64,000 nt of DNA from Taxillus chinensis (Eukaryota > Streptophyta > Magnoliopsida > Santalales > Loranthaceae), in NCBI GenBank assembly GCA_023512835.1, contig CM042086.1, forward strand, positions 17,699,820 to 17,763,819, in the 5' to 3' direction. This document shows positions 35,156-47,575 of this stretch, in pieces. Position 1 is the first letter of the stretch. Each line of letters starts with the position of its first letter. Position numbers and translations under genes: made by a program. Below the pieces are notes generated by a model, which did no database searches, was not told the origin of the DNA, and was given only the letters and a program-made list of their open reading frames with translations.

Positions 35156-38100
35156 CTAGATGGTTAGTGCTTCAGATATCCTGCTTCTAGCTACAGAACA
35201 AAGTGTATCGGCATTGGTCCCTTCAATAGGTTTGTGTATAACAACTTTCACACATCCAGGATTCAGTATACCCTCCATCCCAGCAGGCATGATTTTTCCA
35301 GTTCCCATAAGGGTGATTGGTACCACAGGCACTCTTGTTTTTGCGGCAACACTGAATGCACCTTTCTACACAGCCCAAAGAAGATAAACAAAATGTTAGC
35401 AAAACAGCAGAATTCCCCAAATTTGGCCGGTAAATAAGTGTTCATCCTTCATTATCTTGCCAAACATAGAAATGGTTTATTTTGATGGCATAGCCCAATA
35501 TCATTTCAAATTCATCAATCCTCTTCTTAAAGTATTTAAATAAAGGAAAAGCATCTTCTTCTTTTCTGTTTACATTTTTTGAACTAGTCATTCTTACCAA
35601 ATGCCCTGAGGAATTTGCAGGGGAAGAAAAGAAAAAGGAAGGCAAAGGAAAATAATTCAAGGCTACTCTATTTCTTTCTTTAAAAACTGAAAAGTACATT
35701 AGAAGAAAGGATAATTTGTTTCCTAATTTATGAGGCCATTACAAAAAATTTGAAGAAAACAAGAACATGAAGCGAGGCTTCAAAAGGAAAAAACAAATGA
35801 ACAATATATTCCAGTACATACAAAGTTGTAATTTGTCATTCAAAGATTTTTTATGTTAAAAAGAGAAGCATATTTTATTGGCTCACGGACGGGCATGGTT
35901 CTCAGAAACCAAAAACAGAGACTAGTTTTTTTTATGCCTATCAGTAACTGCCTAACTTGGAAATCAAAAGGATGATGGAGACCTCACCTTAAAAGCACCT
36001 AATTTTCCATCTTTACTCCGTGTTCCCTCTGGGAAGAAGAAAACAGATGCCCCCTTCTTGATGAGATTTATGCACCGCTTCAGACAGTCCTATGTGCATA
36101 AAGCAAACATAAATTTATTCTCTTGTTTTAAGAATTTCATAAGACTATTCATTAAACAAAAATAAGAATATTAGATTGACAATTCTTTCGTGGCAGCAGT
36201 ATCTTTTCTACCAAATCCGAATCAACACATGCACTCTAACAACAGAGGAAATATATATATATATATATATATAAATAAGAACAAATACAATACCAATTGA
36301 CTCCTGCTGTCCATCCGCTTCAAAGGAATAACACCCATCATAAACATGGCCCAACCAACAATAGGAAAGATAAAAATTGCCCTCTTGCTGATAAATTTAA
36401 AGCTTCTCCCAAGTGTGAGAAGTGTATATATATCCAGAAAACTCTGGTGGTTGGAAACATACACAGCAGGAGCATCTGGTGCAGGCAGATTTTCCAGTCC
36501 CTCAAACTCAACCTTGAAGTACAAATAAATACTGAAAGTTGCCCAAATTTTCGCAAAAATGTGATGTACTTTTCTGCAGTATGTATCCAACAAAAGTACA
36601 AAAGGATGTGCTACAAACATTGGCGCAATTACAATAATTGCTAGTAGAGATGTAATGATATAAAAGCATATTCCTCTAACTTTTGGAAGCAGCTGAAGAT
36701 CTGCATTACAAGGAAAATATATACTTACATGACTGAATTTCAATAATAATAATAATAATAATAAAGGCCAAATAACTTAAGCCTTGAGAGAAACCTGACA
36801 ACGGATAGGCAGCACCATGGGCCCCTGTTTCAGCAAGTTCGGATCTTACAACAATATTTCGGGACAATTTATTCTGGTTAACCACTAAACGATTATGATC
36901 TCGTCCTGCTTCTTTATTTGGTACTACAAAGTACGAAAATCCAGTACTATTTTTCCTTGTGCATAATAACCTATTTGGAGCAACTGCAAAATTAAAAAAG
37001 CAGCAAAATGAAACAGAAGTGATAATACTATAATTATTAAACTAGTAACATATGGAACATAGTAAAATAAAATCATTAATACAAAATACCTTATGAAAGA
37101 ATACCTTATTATTAAGCGAATACCCAATTTTATATTCGGAATATTAACGAATTGTATCTATAATCCTTAAAGATTGAAAATAAATAGGGCCAAACAATGT
37201 GTGTGTTTCACAGGGACTTCGAGCGGGGATCAAAAAGAGTAATCCTAGCTGATCCAATTCTCTTTCTTCCTCTTTCTTCATTCTCCTCTCTCTCCTTTAA
37301 TTCTCATGATTTGCAATTGGAAAACTCAGTCCGTCAGATTAGATAAAAGGTCGGCTAGGCAGCCTACTTGCTGCAGGAACTCACCCAGTGTGGATGCCTG
37401 CAAGTTCCAGCCAAGGTGATTTAACCATTTAGGGATCTGCTGCCAATATTGTTTCATTGCTAATCCGATATAGCACCACTGTGTTTCTGACTTTCTGTAC
37501 CAGAGCATTTTTCTGCAGATTTGTGTTAAGCGTTTGTCGCGAACGCTCACAAAAACATTTATAATTACCTAACTTAATCTATATAGATAGGCAAGCAAGA
37601 TCGATCCCACAAAGGCAGTGCTGCTTCTCGGATAACATGAATATACTAGGATTTAGCATATATAGCAGGAAAGATAAAATAATTAAATAATAATTATTTA
37701 ATCTATCCTAATTCTTATACTAACTATGATGATGGAGCTAGTGGTGAGAGATATTGCAATGGTTTTGCATTTCGGGTATGAAATTTGGATAACAGCGATA
37801 GATCTTTCATTGAATATGTCATATATGAACTATGCACCTTGTTAACTCAGCTCTCTAATGCATTGACCACCCTCTCTCGAGTGATAAGGCCGTGTGCCAT
37901 CCTAACTTAGGGGACAGGTGACTGTTTAGGTTTAGGAGTCGTTGAGCCTCAAACTAGCTCCGCACTAGCTATAGCTCGGCTTCATAGGAGCGACTCGGGC
38001 TCTCGCAACTTAAGTCTACTCTAGTTTAGTTACGCGGTATTTCTGAATAATTACTTCACCTCTCGTTCTTTCATAATTAATTCTAAGGTCATGAACTAGC

Positions 38101-41100
38101 TAATCAATCTTAATCTAAACACTAAGCAATCACACTTTCAATTAACCCACAAAAATTCATATAAAGAAATAAACAAATAAATAACCAACACAATAAATCC
38201 AAATATCAATTTATATAAATGAAAATTGTACAAAACAATTATGAGAATAAGGTTAAGGTTAAGGTTACAAAGAGAGAGAACAAAACCAAATCTCACACAA
38301 ACCCTAGGGCGTCACTCCAACAGACATGCCTTCCTCTCTAGTGTGGTGGTCTCTTCCTTGCTCCTAGAGTCTCAAGCTTGGATGCTCAGATCATAGACAG
38401 CCCTTGCGTCGCCTCTCTTACTCCACCACGATCTCCTCCTCCTTGAGATGTTACGTTGTGTATGACTATGGGAGGCTGAAGATGCATCCTAAGGAACCCT
38501 AGCAGCCCTTATATAGGGCTGCCACTCTTCTTCCTCCTTTGCCCTTGATTATTAGAGCTAAAAATACTCATTTGCCCTCCACAATATGTATTTACACTAA
38601 AAACGAACTTCAAAGCAAAACTAGATCGAAAGGTTGAAGACTGGACGCGTGCCGGAGTGCTACTCGAAGCTTGCTCGATTATGTTCGAGTTTGGCTCAAG
38701 GCCCGGGCCTGAGCTTTGAGCAAAGAAAGGCCTTTTCTCAACTCTCTAGAATGCTGCTCGAGGCTAGCTTGAATCTTGCTCGAAACTTGCTCGAGCCTCG
38801 GTCGAGCAGAGCCTTGAGCTGCTTCTTTTTTATTGCAATGGAGTTTTGCTCGAACCTTGTGCTCGAGTCTCTAGCTCGATGCTCGTGTGTCGAGCAAAAT
38901 TCCAGAATTGTCCTACTTTTTCAATATTCTGTAGTATTTCTAGAAATTGCTATAAAATGCTGTAAAATAATGTAAAATCTCCAGAAACACTACAAATGAC
39001 TATTAACGTATAAAAATAGACATTTAAGTATAAATGGAATGAAAACACATATAATCATATCAAAACAACCACTAATTAGGGGTTATTTTGACCTCTAACA
39101 ATTTGGTACGATTTAATTAATCAGCTGCCTTGATTTGATACCACTGTGACAGCATACCGTTATAGTTTATTTATCTTCCATTTTTATCGCAATGATCTAA
39201 TTTTGACTTTCCACGGGTTATTGTCAAAGGATGTAGCTTTTTGTTGGTTCAAGTATCCATAAGTTGCCCTGCAGTAAAAACACAAGCCCACCAGTAGTGA
39301 GATTGTAGGGGTAAGAAGGGGTGGGAGGGTCTAGGGGTATTATAGTAAAATAAAATTTAAAAAAAAACTATCCATAGGATTTATGAAAGCCCACAATTCC
39401 TCATTTTGATTTAGAACTTTTTGAAATTTAATCCAGCTATTGATCAGCCTTCTTGAAATAGAATTAAATTTTCCCAAGAATGTGGCTACTAATGATGCTA
39501 CAAGCTTACCGAGATTCAAGATTATGTACTTGCGCACGATAATCAGCTCCAGATCACTCAGGAATCTCCATATTCTTTCACTAAAATGCTAGTTCAAAGA
39601 GGCAAAGACTGTATTTTGACATCTTGGCACCAATTATCTAAAGACCATTCGATCACAAGATCAATAACTAGGAGTAAAGGTGTCCTATCCCCATTCCCCA
39701 CTCATCAGGAATTCCTCCAGTTACCTTGCCTGACAGTTCTCTTCAAATGGCCAAAGAGAGTGTCACTGGCCATCCAATATGATCTTTCTCTTGGTCGTCA
39801 GTGCTATATTTGTCTGGAGATTCCTTCAATCTGTTACACTTATATAAGCTATCTTTCTCATTGCCTGAATTTCAACCAAAGAAAAAAAACATTTATAAGC
39901 TAACACATAATTTGAACCATTATGCCTCATTCTTCCCTGGCTTAAGAGTTTCGAGATCTCTTAATGAAGAGGACACATTGGTAGGAAGCATGATATGCAT
40001 ATGCTACATAAAATGTTATCATACGTGAATCCAATTGTATGTATTGAGAACGTTGCACCAACTCTTAGACGGAGTATTTGACTACGTGCACGAAGAGCGC
40101 GAAAAGAGAACCATAGGGCTATGTGCGAGGCTAGTGCCACACGTAGCATGCACGAGGCGATGATCGCTACGTGCAGTCGCCACGTGCAAATGCACCACCA
40201 CGTGAAAAAGACCTTGCAGCCCTCCGGTGATGATCCATCTACATGCAATTCACCGTTACGTGTAGAATTCATTGCCACGTGCACGTGTCATGTTGCGTAA
40301 AACAACTATTATAGCTAGGACTCTTTTTATATTTACTTTCATTATTAAATTAGAAGTTTTTTCTTTTATAATTTTTTTTATTTATTCGTATTAGAATATT
40401 TTGGTACTTTAATTTAGTTTTCTAATTATATTAAGTTTTCAATTTCTTGTCATTCATTTGCCTATAAATAGGCCTTGTATTCAGACGTAATAAATCATTC
40501 AAGAGTTTTTTATCAATTATAAACTCTCAATTAGAGGTTTATACTTATTTTTGGCTTTTCCAGTTAAATACTTGAATTATTTGGGCTAGAATTTGGATAT
40601 TCGATTATCCTTTTCTAGATTATTGTTGGATCCTAATCAAGATCCTCAACAATATCTATAACATGTCTTCTACAACTAAGAAGCTCCACTGTCTTCTACA
40701 CCTAAAAGGCTGTCATAGTTTGAATTTTGTACTTCAATTAAATTCCGAGTTGGGACAGTTTTCTTAATCATCATGTTGCTTATTTACCTCAAATTAGTAA
40801 GAGTTTTTGCTTTTGATCTTTTTGAAATGATTCATTTGGGTACGCTTATTTTGTGATATTTGTGCATAACTATCCTAGCATCATAGATACATATCTATGT
40901 TAGTTTCCAAGTTTCAAGAAGCAAAGATTTTATCTGTTTTAGGACTACTAGTTTCCCAATCCATAGGGTTTCTTATTTCCTGTTTAGTTTCCTATTCTAT
41001 TAAGTTTCCTAACTCCATAAGAGTTTTTTATTTCAAGTTCCTAGTTTATCAATAAGTAGGCTTTCTCTGCGTACTTGTAAGGGAGAAGAGAGCTTTGATG

Positions 41101-44100
41101 AACAGAATTTGAGAATGAGACCTGTAAGATACGTGGGGGGAAATGCCCAAGCTCTTGTTAGCTAGCAACCTATTCCCTTTATCCTCTGAATGAATCTTAA
41201 AGCTTTTTAAAAAATTCAGCTTATAGTCAAAGCTAGTGATTCTACCTGGGATCAGTCAACACCAATTCTACATTAATGCCTTGGCTATGTAACGAACAAT
41301 CAAACACTTGTACTCAGTCGATCCTGTAACCTTTATCACAGCATGTTCATTTTTAGTAGCATCCATTTTGGGGAGTTCTTCAGTCTAATATAAAAAGAAG
41401 CCATTTCTTTGTATTATTCTTTCTGGACACTACTATTCACATATCAGGATATAAATAACAATGCAGCTATAAATGCAGTAGCTTACAAATATTTGTGTTT
41501 TTCAAAACCATCTGCTTTTGTGGACAGCCCCTCACATAAAGGCCTTTAGTGGAACGTGACTGCATGGGTTTGATCATAATTAGAAGGCAGAAATACATGA
41601 AATGTAACCAAAACAGTACAAAAATAATGACAGTAAACAAGGGAAGGGAAAAAAACATTGATTCAGGGACACTGAAAAACACTACAGGGCATAAACAAAA
41701 GTTCAACATAGCAATATTACTACGGTTGTAAATGAAGTGATCTAAGCCAAAAAGTAAAGTATTCATGTTTGTTAAACTTTTTGATGAACCAAGCCGAGGT
41801 CAAGCTTCAAATAAGTGTTCATGTTTATTTCTTATCGTTTAGGGGTATAAAATGAACCGCTGTTCCACGGACCAGCCTGCAATCCATGCGGACCGAAGAA
41901 AATTGGATCAGAATTTTTCTCGTCCATTTCAATCATAGGCCTAAATGGACTGGTCCATTTAAGCCTAATTCATGCGAACCAAATCCATATGGATGCGGAC
42001 CAATTAGCAAATCGGCTTTTTTAAAAAGAAAAAATAAAACTATTAACTATCTTAGCTAATATATTAGTAACTAGAGTCTAAACTTATTAATTTTAAAATT
42101 AAAATTTAGAAATATAATCATTTAAATATGATTTTAAAATTAAAATTTTAAAGATATTTATAAAATTAACTTATAATATTTTTAAATAAATAAATAAATA
42201 TGAACCAGTCCGCGTCCGCGTGCAGACCGAATCAGAAAATTTTTGATTTATTAAAAGTGCGGCTTATTTAAACCCACTCCGAACCAAATAGGACTGCCGC
42301 TTTTACCCCTGTTAAAAGTTGCAAGTTATTCATTAATGTTTGCGAGTAGCTCAAAAATACATGTTTATTGTTCATGAGCATATTTGTAATTATGGTCTAT
42401 CAACACTTTTTACCATATTAATCGTTAACAATAAAACTTTACAATTGTATATTTATGATATGATAAAACAACAAATATATTAACATTCAAAAATTATTTG
42501 TCTAAAATTTTAATACATCCATTTAAAATATTGAATATAAAACTATTATAGTTCTAATGTTTAAACTCATATTAATATTTTTATAAACATTAATATATAA
42601 ATGATTGTGTAATATTTTAGTGTAATTATTAAAATGTAACATGTGAATTTTTATAAAATTATTGATTGAATAAAATATTAATATAATAAATATATTATTT
42701 GTCACCACTGACCACCCAATTTCATTCAGGCCGGAAAGCCCTTTGGAATTTGACATAACAAGTCTAGATTTGGAGCTGCACCAACCATATGAGTGTAATT
42801 GGGAACTTATTAGTAGAGAATACGTTTTAAGCTCAAGAATGAATTATCAATTATGCGTGAAAAAAATTACCATCCCACACCACTCAATATTGGTGCTCAA
42901 AAATTAATACCTAAGATTAGGGATGTTATTACCTATTTTGTTTATTTATTAATTTAAAAAAAAATGCTAATTTGGGTCACAACCACATCTAACAGGGTGC
43001 TCAATTGCATGCATAGAAATTCTCAAGGGAAGGCTTGAAAAAATGAAACGACATGATTTTCAGGAATATTTTTGTATTTGGATTTACCTTTAGAGGCAAC
43101 ATTTAAAGCTAAATCTATTTGAAATCCAATTATTAAAAAGATGGAGCGTCAGTTGGCATAGTAATAGTGTCTTTACCTTTCTAAGGGAGGTCGAGTAACA
43201 CTTATTAAGTGTACTCTTTCCAATCTTTTCACTTATCTTTTATCTCTCTTTCCTCTCCCTACTATTGTGGCAGTTCGGTGTGGAAAGGGATACTATTTGT
43301 AGGAAGGTCATTGTGATAAAATATGGTTCACTATCATGTGGGTGGATCTCCAAAGTTTCCAATGGGCCTCATGGTGTCTTATATAAGTTGATCCGTTCAA
43401 GATGGTTCACGCTTTCCAGATTTGTGAGGTTTGATGTGGGGGATGGGTCTTCTATACATTTTTGGGACAATGTTTGGTTTGCTGCTAAGTTGTTGAAGTT
43501 TCTCTATCTTAAGTTGTATCGCATTATTTGGCTTATTATGCTTCTGTGGCGATTTTATTCATTTCTTACACTCTGGTGTGCACTTGTAGGTGAGTTTTAC
43601 CTAGTTAATTCAAGATTGGGAGTTGAAGACTTTCTTTCTTTAATTTGTTATACTCTGTCACACCTCAATTATGAGAAGGATAAGTTGTGTTTATGACCTT
43701 TTTTTTCCTACTAGTATAGGGGTGTGGGTTAGCGATATGTACTTTGGCGGGTTATTCTTCACTACATTTTATGGTGTCTTTGGCATGATAGGAATGTGCG
43801 CTTATTTGAACAATGTAAGCTCAGTGTGGAGGTACTTAAGTCTCATTTCTTTAGTTTTCTTCTAGAGTAGATGTCTGTTACAGGGATTTATAGATTGCCA
43901 TCTGTATCTGGGCTCCTTGGTTTTTATTGCTTTTAAGCTTGTTGTTTTTTTGTTTGTATTTATTTGGGTTATTTGTAATCTTGTCTTTGTGCACTTCTTG
44001 CGTGATTAGTTTGTTCAATAAATTTTTTTACTTATAAAAACAACAACAATAAAAATAATAATAATAACAATAATAAATAATAATACTTAAACCCAACGTT

Positions 44101-47100
44101 GATTTTATCTTTTTCTTTTTGAGTTTTTGTTTTTTCTCTCTTCTTTTGTTTTATAATAATTAACCAAATATAAGAACAATAATAATAATAAAAGAGTATT
44201 TCTTTTTTCTTTTCTTTTTTCTTTTAGGGGTGTGACTTTTTTTAAAGTTTTTTATTTAGATATCACTTAACAAACATTGATAGCACCATAAAAATAATAA
44301 AATATTAACTAATCTCCATTCCAAATAAAATGAGATCTAATAACTATCTGTCTTTGTGCATTATTTGCATACAAATGGAGCGCAAATATGAAAAAAACCA
44401 TATTTTCAATGGGTACTTATACACTTACCCACACCCAAAGAAAGCACACACATTTGCCACAGTTCTCTGGCCAACATACATACTCTTTTTAGAAAAAACT
44501 TGAGAATAGTGCCCCCGGCCCGTAGAATTTTGAAAAAGCTATGAAATGGCACTCTAACTAAATTTTGGGATGTTCGAGCCAATAATTGTGGTAACAGCAC
44601 CTAGATTAACAAGAATTTGAAATAACTTTCAAGCCAAATGGATTTCCTGGCCTATGAGAATTTGAATGGCATCTTAGCTAATAAACTTTGTAATAGAGCT
44701 CTAGCCTATGAGAATTTGAAATAGCGCCCTAGCCAAGAGATTTTATATACACTTTGAAATGATTTCTGCCAATAGATTAGAAATTTTGATTTTATTTTTT
44801 ATGAATGCTGATGCATGACCTCCTCGTCAAGATAGTGCATATATCCATCTAGTGCACATGAATTAAAAAAATGTGTGATCAAGTTTGTTGGTGCACTAGG
44901 CGCACTATCACGTCACTTAAGTCATCCACCTAGCGCATGACCCCGCTCTCTTTCTCTCTTTTTTTCCACATAGCCAAGCCTGGTGGCATGCAGGACCTTA
45001 GTAACTTCGTTGTGCACGACTAAAGTTACAATTAAATTGAGCATGAACCCTTTGATGGGCTTGTGTGCTTGCTACACCTATCGCATGACTAACCTAATGG
45101 AGCTGTGGAATCTTACTTCATACTCAATTTCACAAATGTGCAACCATGCGCGTGGGGACTGCATGATTGTGGACTGTCCTGCAACTCTACTCTGTATTCT
45201 AGTTTTTTATGTTTTCAATTTATTTTTCTTCTTACACAAAACTAGTTTGTAACCTTAGGACTGACCTGGAAGCATGAAAAATGATAAAATTCAAGTATTA
45301 AGCTCAAAATTTCTAGTTTTTCCCCTCTTTTCGCACTGACTGTTTCTAGCTTTTAGATTAGCTATCTACTATGTTCTGGACTTTGCACTCCTAAGAAACC
45401 TATAAACACTTAAGAAGATTCACATACTTGGGAAAATGTCTGTTGAAAGCAAGGCATAGGTTCTGGATGCCTTCTTCCCACAACCAGTTCTTCCGCCCAA
45501 CAACTGGAACTAATACACTCATTCATGCTTTTCTCCTGGGATGAAACCCCGTGCCACACAGCTGATAAAAGTGCTGAGATAGGGCTCATACTCCTATGGA
45601 AGACCTAGAAATCCTCCTATATCCTCCTCCTCTCTCTCTTTAAAAGCACTCTCGCCTTAATGAATCTCTCCTTCTCTATTGTCCCCGCAAATCTTCTCCT
45701 CAACTCCCTTTTATAGCAGTGGAGGAAGCTTCAAGCCAAAGCATCACATGTCTTCACAATCTTCCTGCACCATGCCATGGTCTCTTGGGCATTTACAATC
45801 GGAAAGAGTAGATAACTATCATGGATGCTGGCAATTCTTCTCCCTGTTATCAAGCATATCCAGATGAAGCCATAACACCCCAAATGCCAATTACTCAATA
45901 GATACTATGAAAGGTTACATAGTATCTATTGATAGTGGTGAAACAAAAAATCTCATAGAAAATAAATTTAGCCCTGTCTTGATAGTGGCGAAACAAAATC
46001 TATGAAAGGTCACATCAGAGGCCATATCATGTTACCAGAACCTACATGTTCAGTTTGATACCTCATTACTAAAAGAGTTGATGAGACCAAGTATACCCCA
46101 ACTTGAAGAAGCATTTAACCATAACTTGGCAAAGATTTTATCGTATGATGCTTTTTCTTCATTCCATTTAAATGGAAAGGCATCTAAACTTCAAAATCGT
46201 AAACAAAAAGGCATCTTATGCTTAAATAGAATCAGTTATATGAGCAAACCACCCCACCAACCCAACAAACCCCGCCAAAAACCTTTTCCTTCCTCTACAT
46301 GAGTCTCTTTAAGTTTACAGAGCAACTGCACATGCATCAAACATTTTCCTTCTCTTCTCTACCTTTCTGTTGGATATTTTCCTTAGTGGGGAGGTCACCA
46401 AAAAGACACGCTCTCACTTAAGGTGCATCAACAAATAAGATGAAGCATGATGGTAATGTGTAGCGTTTAGCCTTCTTACATTATATGCAATAGTATTTCA
46501 ACAACAAAATTCCATTTTCCAAACAACAATATCAACTTCGTAAATTGTAACAGCATGTTTTCCTGAACATTGATATATGTTGTATGTGCATTGTGATTCA
46601 CAGGCATAAAAATATGAAAACCCCAAAAGAAAAGTTAAAAATAAAATGGTTATCACACTCAAATTGCCACTAAGATAGTCACTGAACAGCTAATAAATTA
46701 AGTGATTAATATAATTTTGAATTTTGAGAAAGTAGTAATTGAGGTTCCAAGGACCCTAAAATGTAGTTTGCATTCTTCCCCCTACACTCTTTTAGCCCAT
46801 AAAAAAACTCTATATTTTTTTATAAGTAAGAATAATTTAATTATTAGAAGCAAATTACACACAAAAAGTGCGGGAGAATGCCAAATTACAATGCAAAAAT
46901 AGCAACCCGATCAAAAAGAACAGCCATAAAAGAACTCTATGCATTGATGGGTACTAGTATTGGAATCGAATAACATTTGTTTTGTGTGGACTTGGGTGTG
47001 CATGAAAACTAGACTGTCTTATATTTTATTTTTTGGTCTACGTTTCAGAATGATTGAAGCCAATTCCAAGTTCGCCAACAATAGAAACTCATGGGTTAGA

Positions 47101-47405
47101 CTTATGATCTTCTTACCCTGCGATTTTAATTTATAAATCATTTGTGTAGCATGCAATTAGGGTCCTCATCTGACCACATCATACGTATTAATAACAAGCA
47201 GATCCCACGACATACAGTGCAAAATCAACAAGACAGAGAAAAAACGAAAGAAAGAGAAAAGGAAATAGAGAGAGAGACAGTTACCGGAAAAGAAGAAGAG
47301 CCTGAGAAATTCCTCTGTGCTTTCGGACCTACTGAATAAAATAGAATTAAAGACACAAACAAGGTGGGTGGGTGTGGGTGTGGGTGTGGGTGTGGGTGTG
47401 GGTGT

Positions 47406-47484
<79 letters not shown>

Positions 47485-47575
47485 AAGAGAGGGTATACGT
47501 ACAAGAAGAGTGCAGAGAATAGGAAAGGTGGGGAAGTGAAGGGTTGGAAACTGAAAGAATAACAGAAGATTCCAT
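35156..47575 (-). CDS. LPAT1: Plastidial 1-acyl-sn-glycerol-3-phosphate acyltransferase (LPAT1), five exons
   Basis: Exons, 5' to 3' on the minus strand: 47575-47503, 36983-36795, 36700-36294, 36089-35988 and 35365-35156. Phases match (1,1,0,0) and give 326 aa without a stop. The enzyme makes phosphatidic acid from lysophosphatidic acid in the plastid envelope. Exon 1 encodes a Ser-rich transit-like start ([20 protein letters not shown]). Exon 3 has a hydrophobic segment (about 98-126) and the acyltransferase motif NHQSFLD (171-177; catalytic His172 and Asp177), then [19 protein letters not shown] and PLKRMD. Exon 4 carries FFPEGTRS (about 241-248) and exon 5 VPITLMGTG (272-280). Arabidopsis LPAT1 is slightly longer (about 356 aa), the difference being in the poorly conserved N-terminus. 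The exon 1 assignment rests on phase, transit character and the donor, since it is 10.5 kb away. Confidence 0.88.
37200..39200. repeat. Unclassified interspersed repeat region in LPAT1 intron 1
   Basis: The phrase AGATCGATCCCACAAAGGCAG (37600) and the following AT/GC-mixed 700 bp resemble the leader regions of plant LTR elements. A minus-strand PBS-like TGGTATCAAATCAAGG occurs at about 39125-39142. I could not find paired LTRs or coding domains, so the class is open. Confidence 0.35.
38660..38900. repeat. GCTCGA-rich minisatellite-like block
   Basis: About ten copies of TTGCTCGA or CTCGAG-type words are scattered in 240 bp (for example GCTTGCTCGATTATGTTCGAG, ATCTTGCTCGAAACTTGCTC, TTTTGCTCGAACCTTG). 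They are irregularly spaced, not a perfect tandem. Confidence 0.6.
40020..41300 (+). repeat. LTR-like sequence with promoter signals
   Basis: A typical LTR promoter word GCCTATAAATAGGCC lies at about 40460, followed 25 bp on by AATAAA and then CT/AT-rich sequence up to TCCTCAACA (about 40652). An ACGTG-rich block precedes it (40081-40290). A second LTR-like stretch (40930-41270) has the AGTTTCCTATTCTATTAAG phrases common in plant LTRs. No PBS or coding region is attached, so these may be solo or broken LTRs. Confidence 0.45.
41841..42310 (+). mobile_element. hAT-like MITE, copy 1
   Basis: Terminal inverted repeats AGGGGTATAAAA and TTTTACCCCT bound about 470 bp. GGACC/GGTCC-rich ends enclose an AT-rich core. 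The core matches the reverse complement of 63730-64000 over most of its length. Target duplication not clear. Confidence 0.65.
43140..44045 (+). mobile_element. L1 LINE, 5'-truncated and internally decayed
   Basis: Plus-strand ORF2 remnants occur in order: [14 protein letters not shown] (about 43180), then [29 protein letters not shown] and [17 protein letters not shown] (43300-43480), then a zinc-binding tail with [18 protein letters not shown] and [12 protein letters not shown] (43760-43865). The 3' UTR ends with AATAAATTTTTTACTTATAAAAA at about 44040. Length and frameshifts show it is dead. Its tail matches that of the LINE at 33980. Confidence 0.8.
44510..44760. repeat. Imperfect tandem repeat
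   Basis: About five diverged units containing GAGAATTTGAAA(T) and a CACCCTAGC/TCTAGCC-like phrase follow each other with a period near 50 bases. Example units start at about 44610, 44658 and 44710. Confidence 0.5.
44770..46810. other. Intron 1 DNA without recognised element
   Basis: No coding similarity seen. A perfect short hairpin lies at 45895-45932 (see findings). Confidence 0.4.
46815..46930 (-). mobile_element. LINE 3' tail fragment
   Basis: On the minus strand, GCACTTTTTGTGTGTAATTT followed by AATAATTAAATTATTCTTACTTATAAAAAAA resembles the 3' tails of the LINEs at 33980 and 43140. No coding part remains. Confidence 0.45.
47363..47490 (+). repeat. Compound (GGGTGT)n-(GT)n-(GA)n microsatellite
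   Basis: GGGTGT units (47363-47410) pass into (GT)n (to about 47452) and then (GA)n (to about 47475). It sits inside LPAT1 intron 1, starting about 10 bases past the exon 1 donor on the minus strand. Open frames across it are artefacts. Confidence 0.9.

Larger units (their letters stand above)
36984..47502 (-). other. LPAT1 intron 1, 10.5 kb, repeat-filled
   Basis: Inferred from the phase-matched donor (GTACGTATAC at 47502) and acceptor (TTTTGCAG at 36984). It contains, from 3' to 5' in gene terms, unclassified repeats (37.2-39.2 kb), an LTR-like block (40.0-41.3 kb), a hAT-like MITE (41.84-42.31 kb), a LINE (43.1-44.0 kb), a LINE tail (46.8 kb) and microsatellites beside the donor. If exon 1 is wrong, this becomes intergenic. 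Confidence 0.65.
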
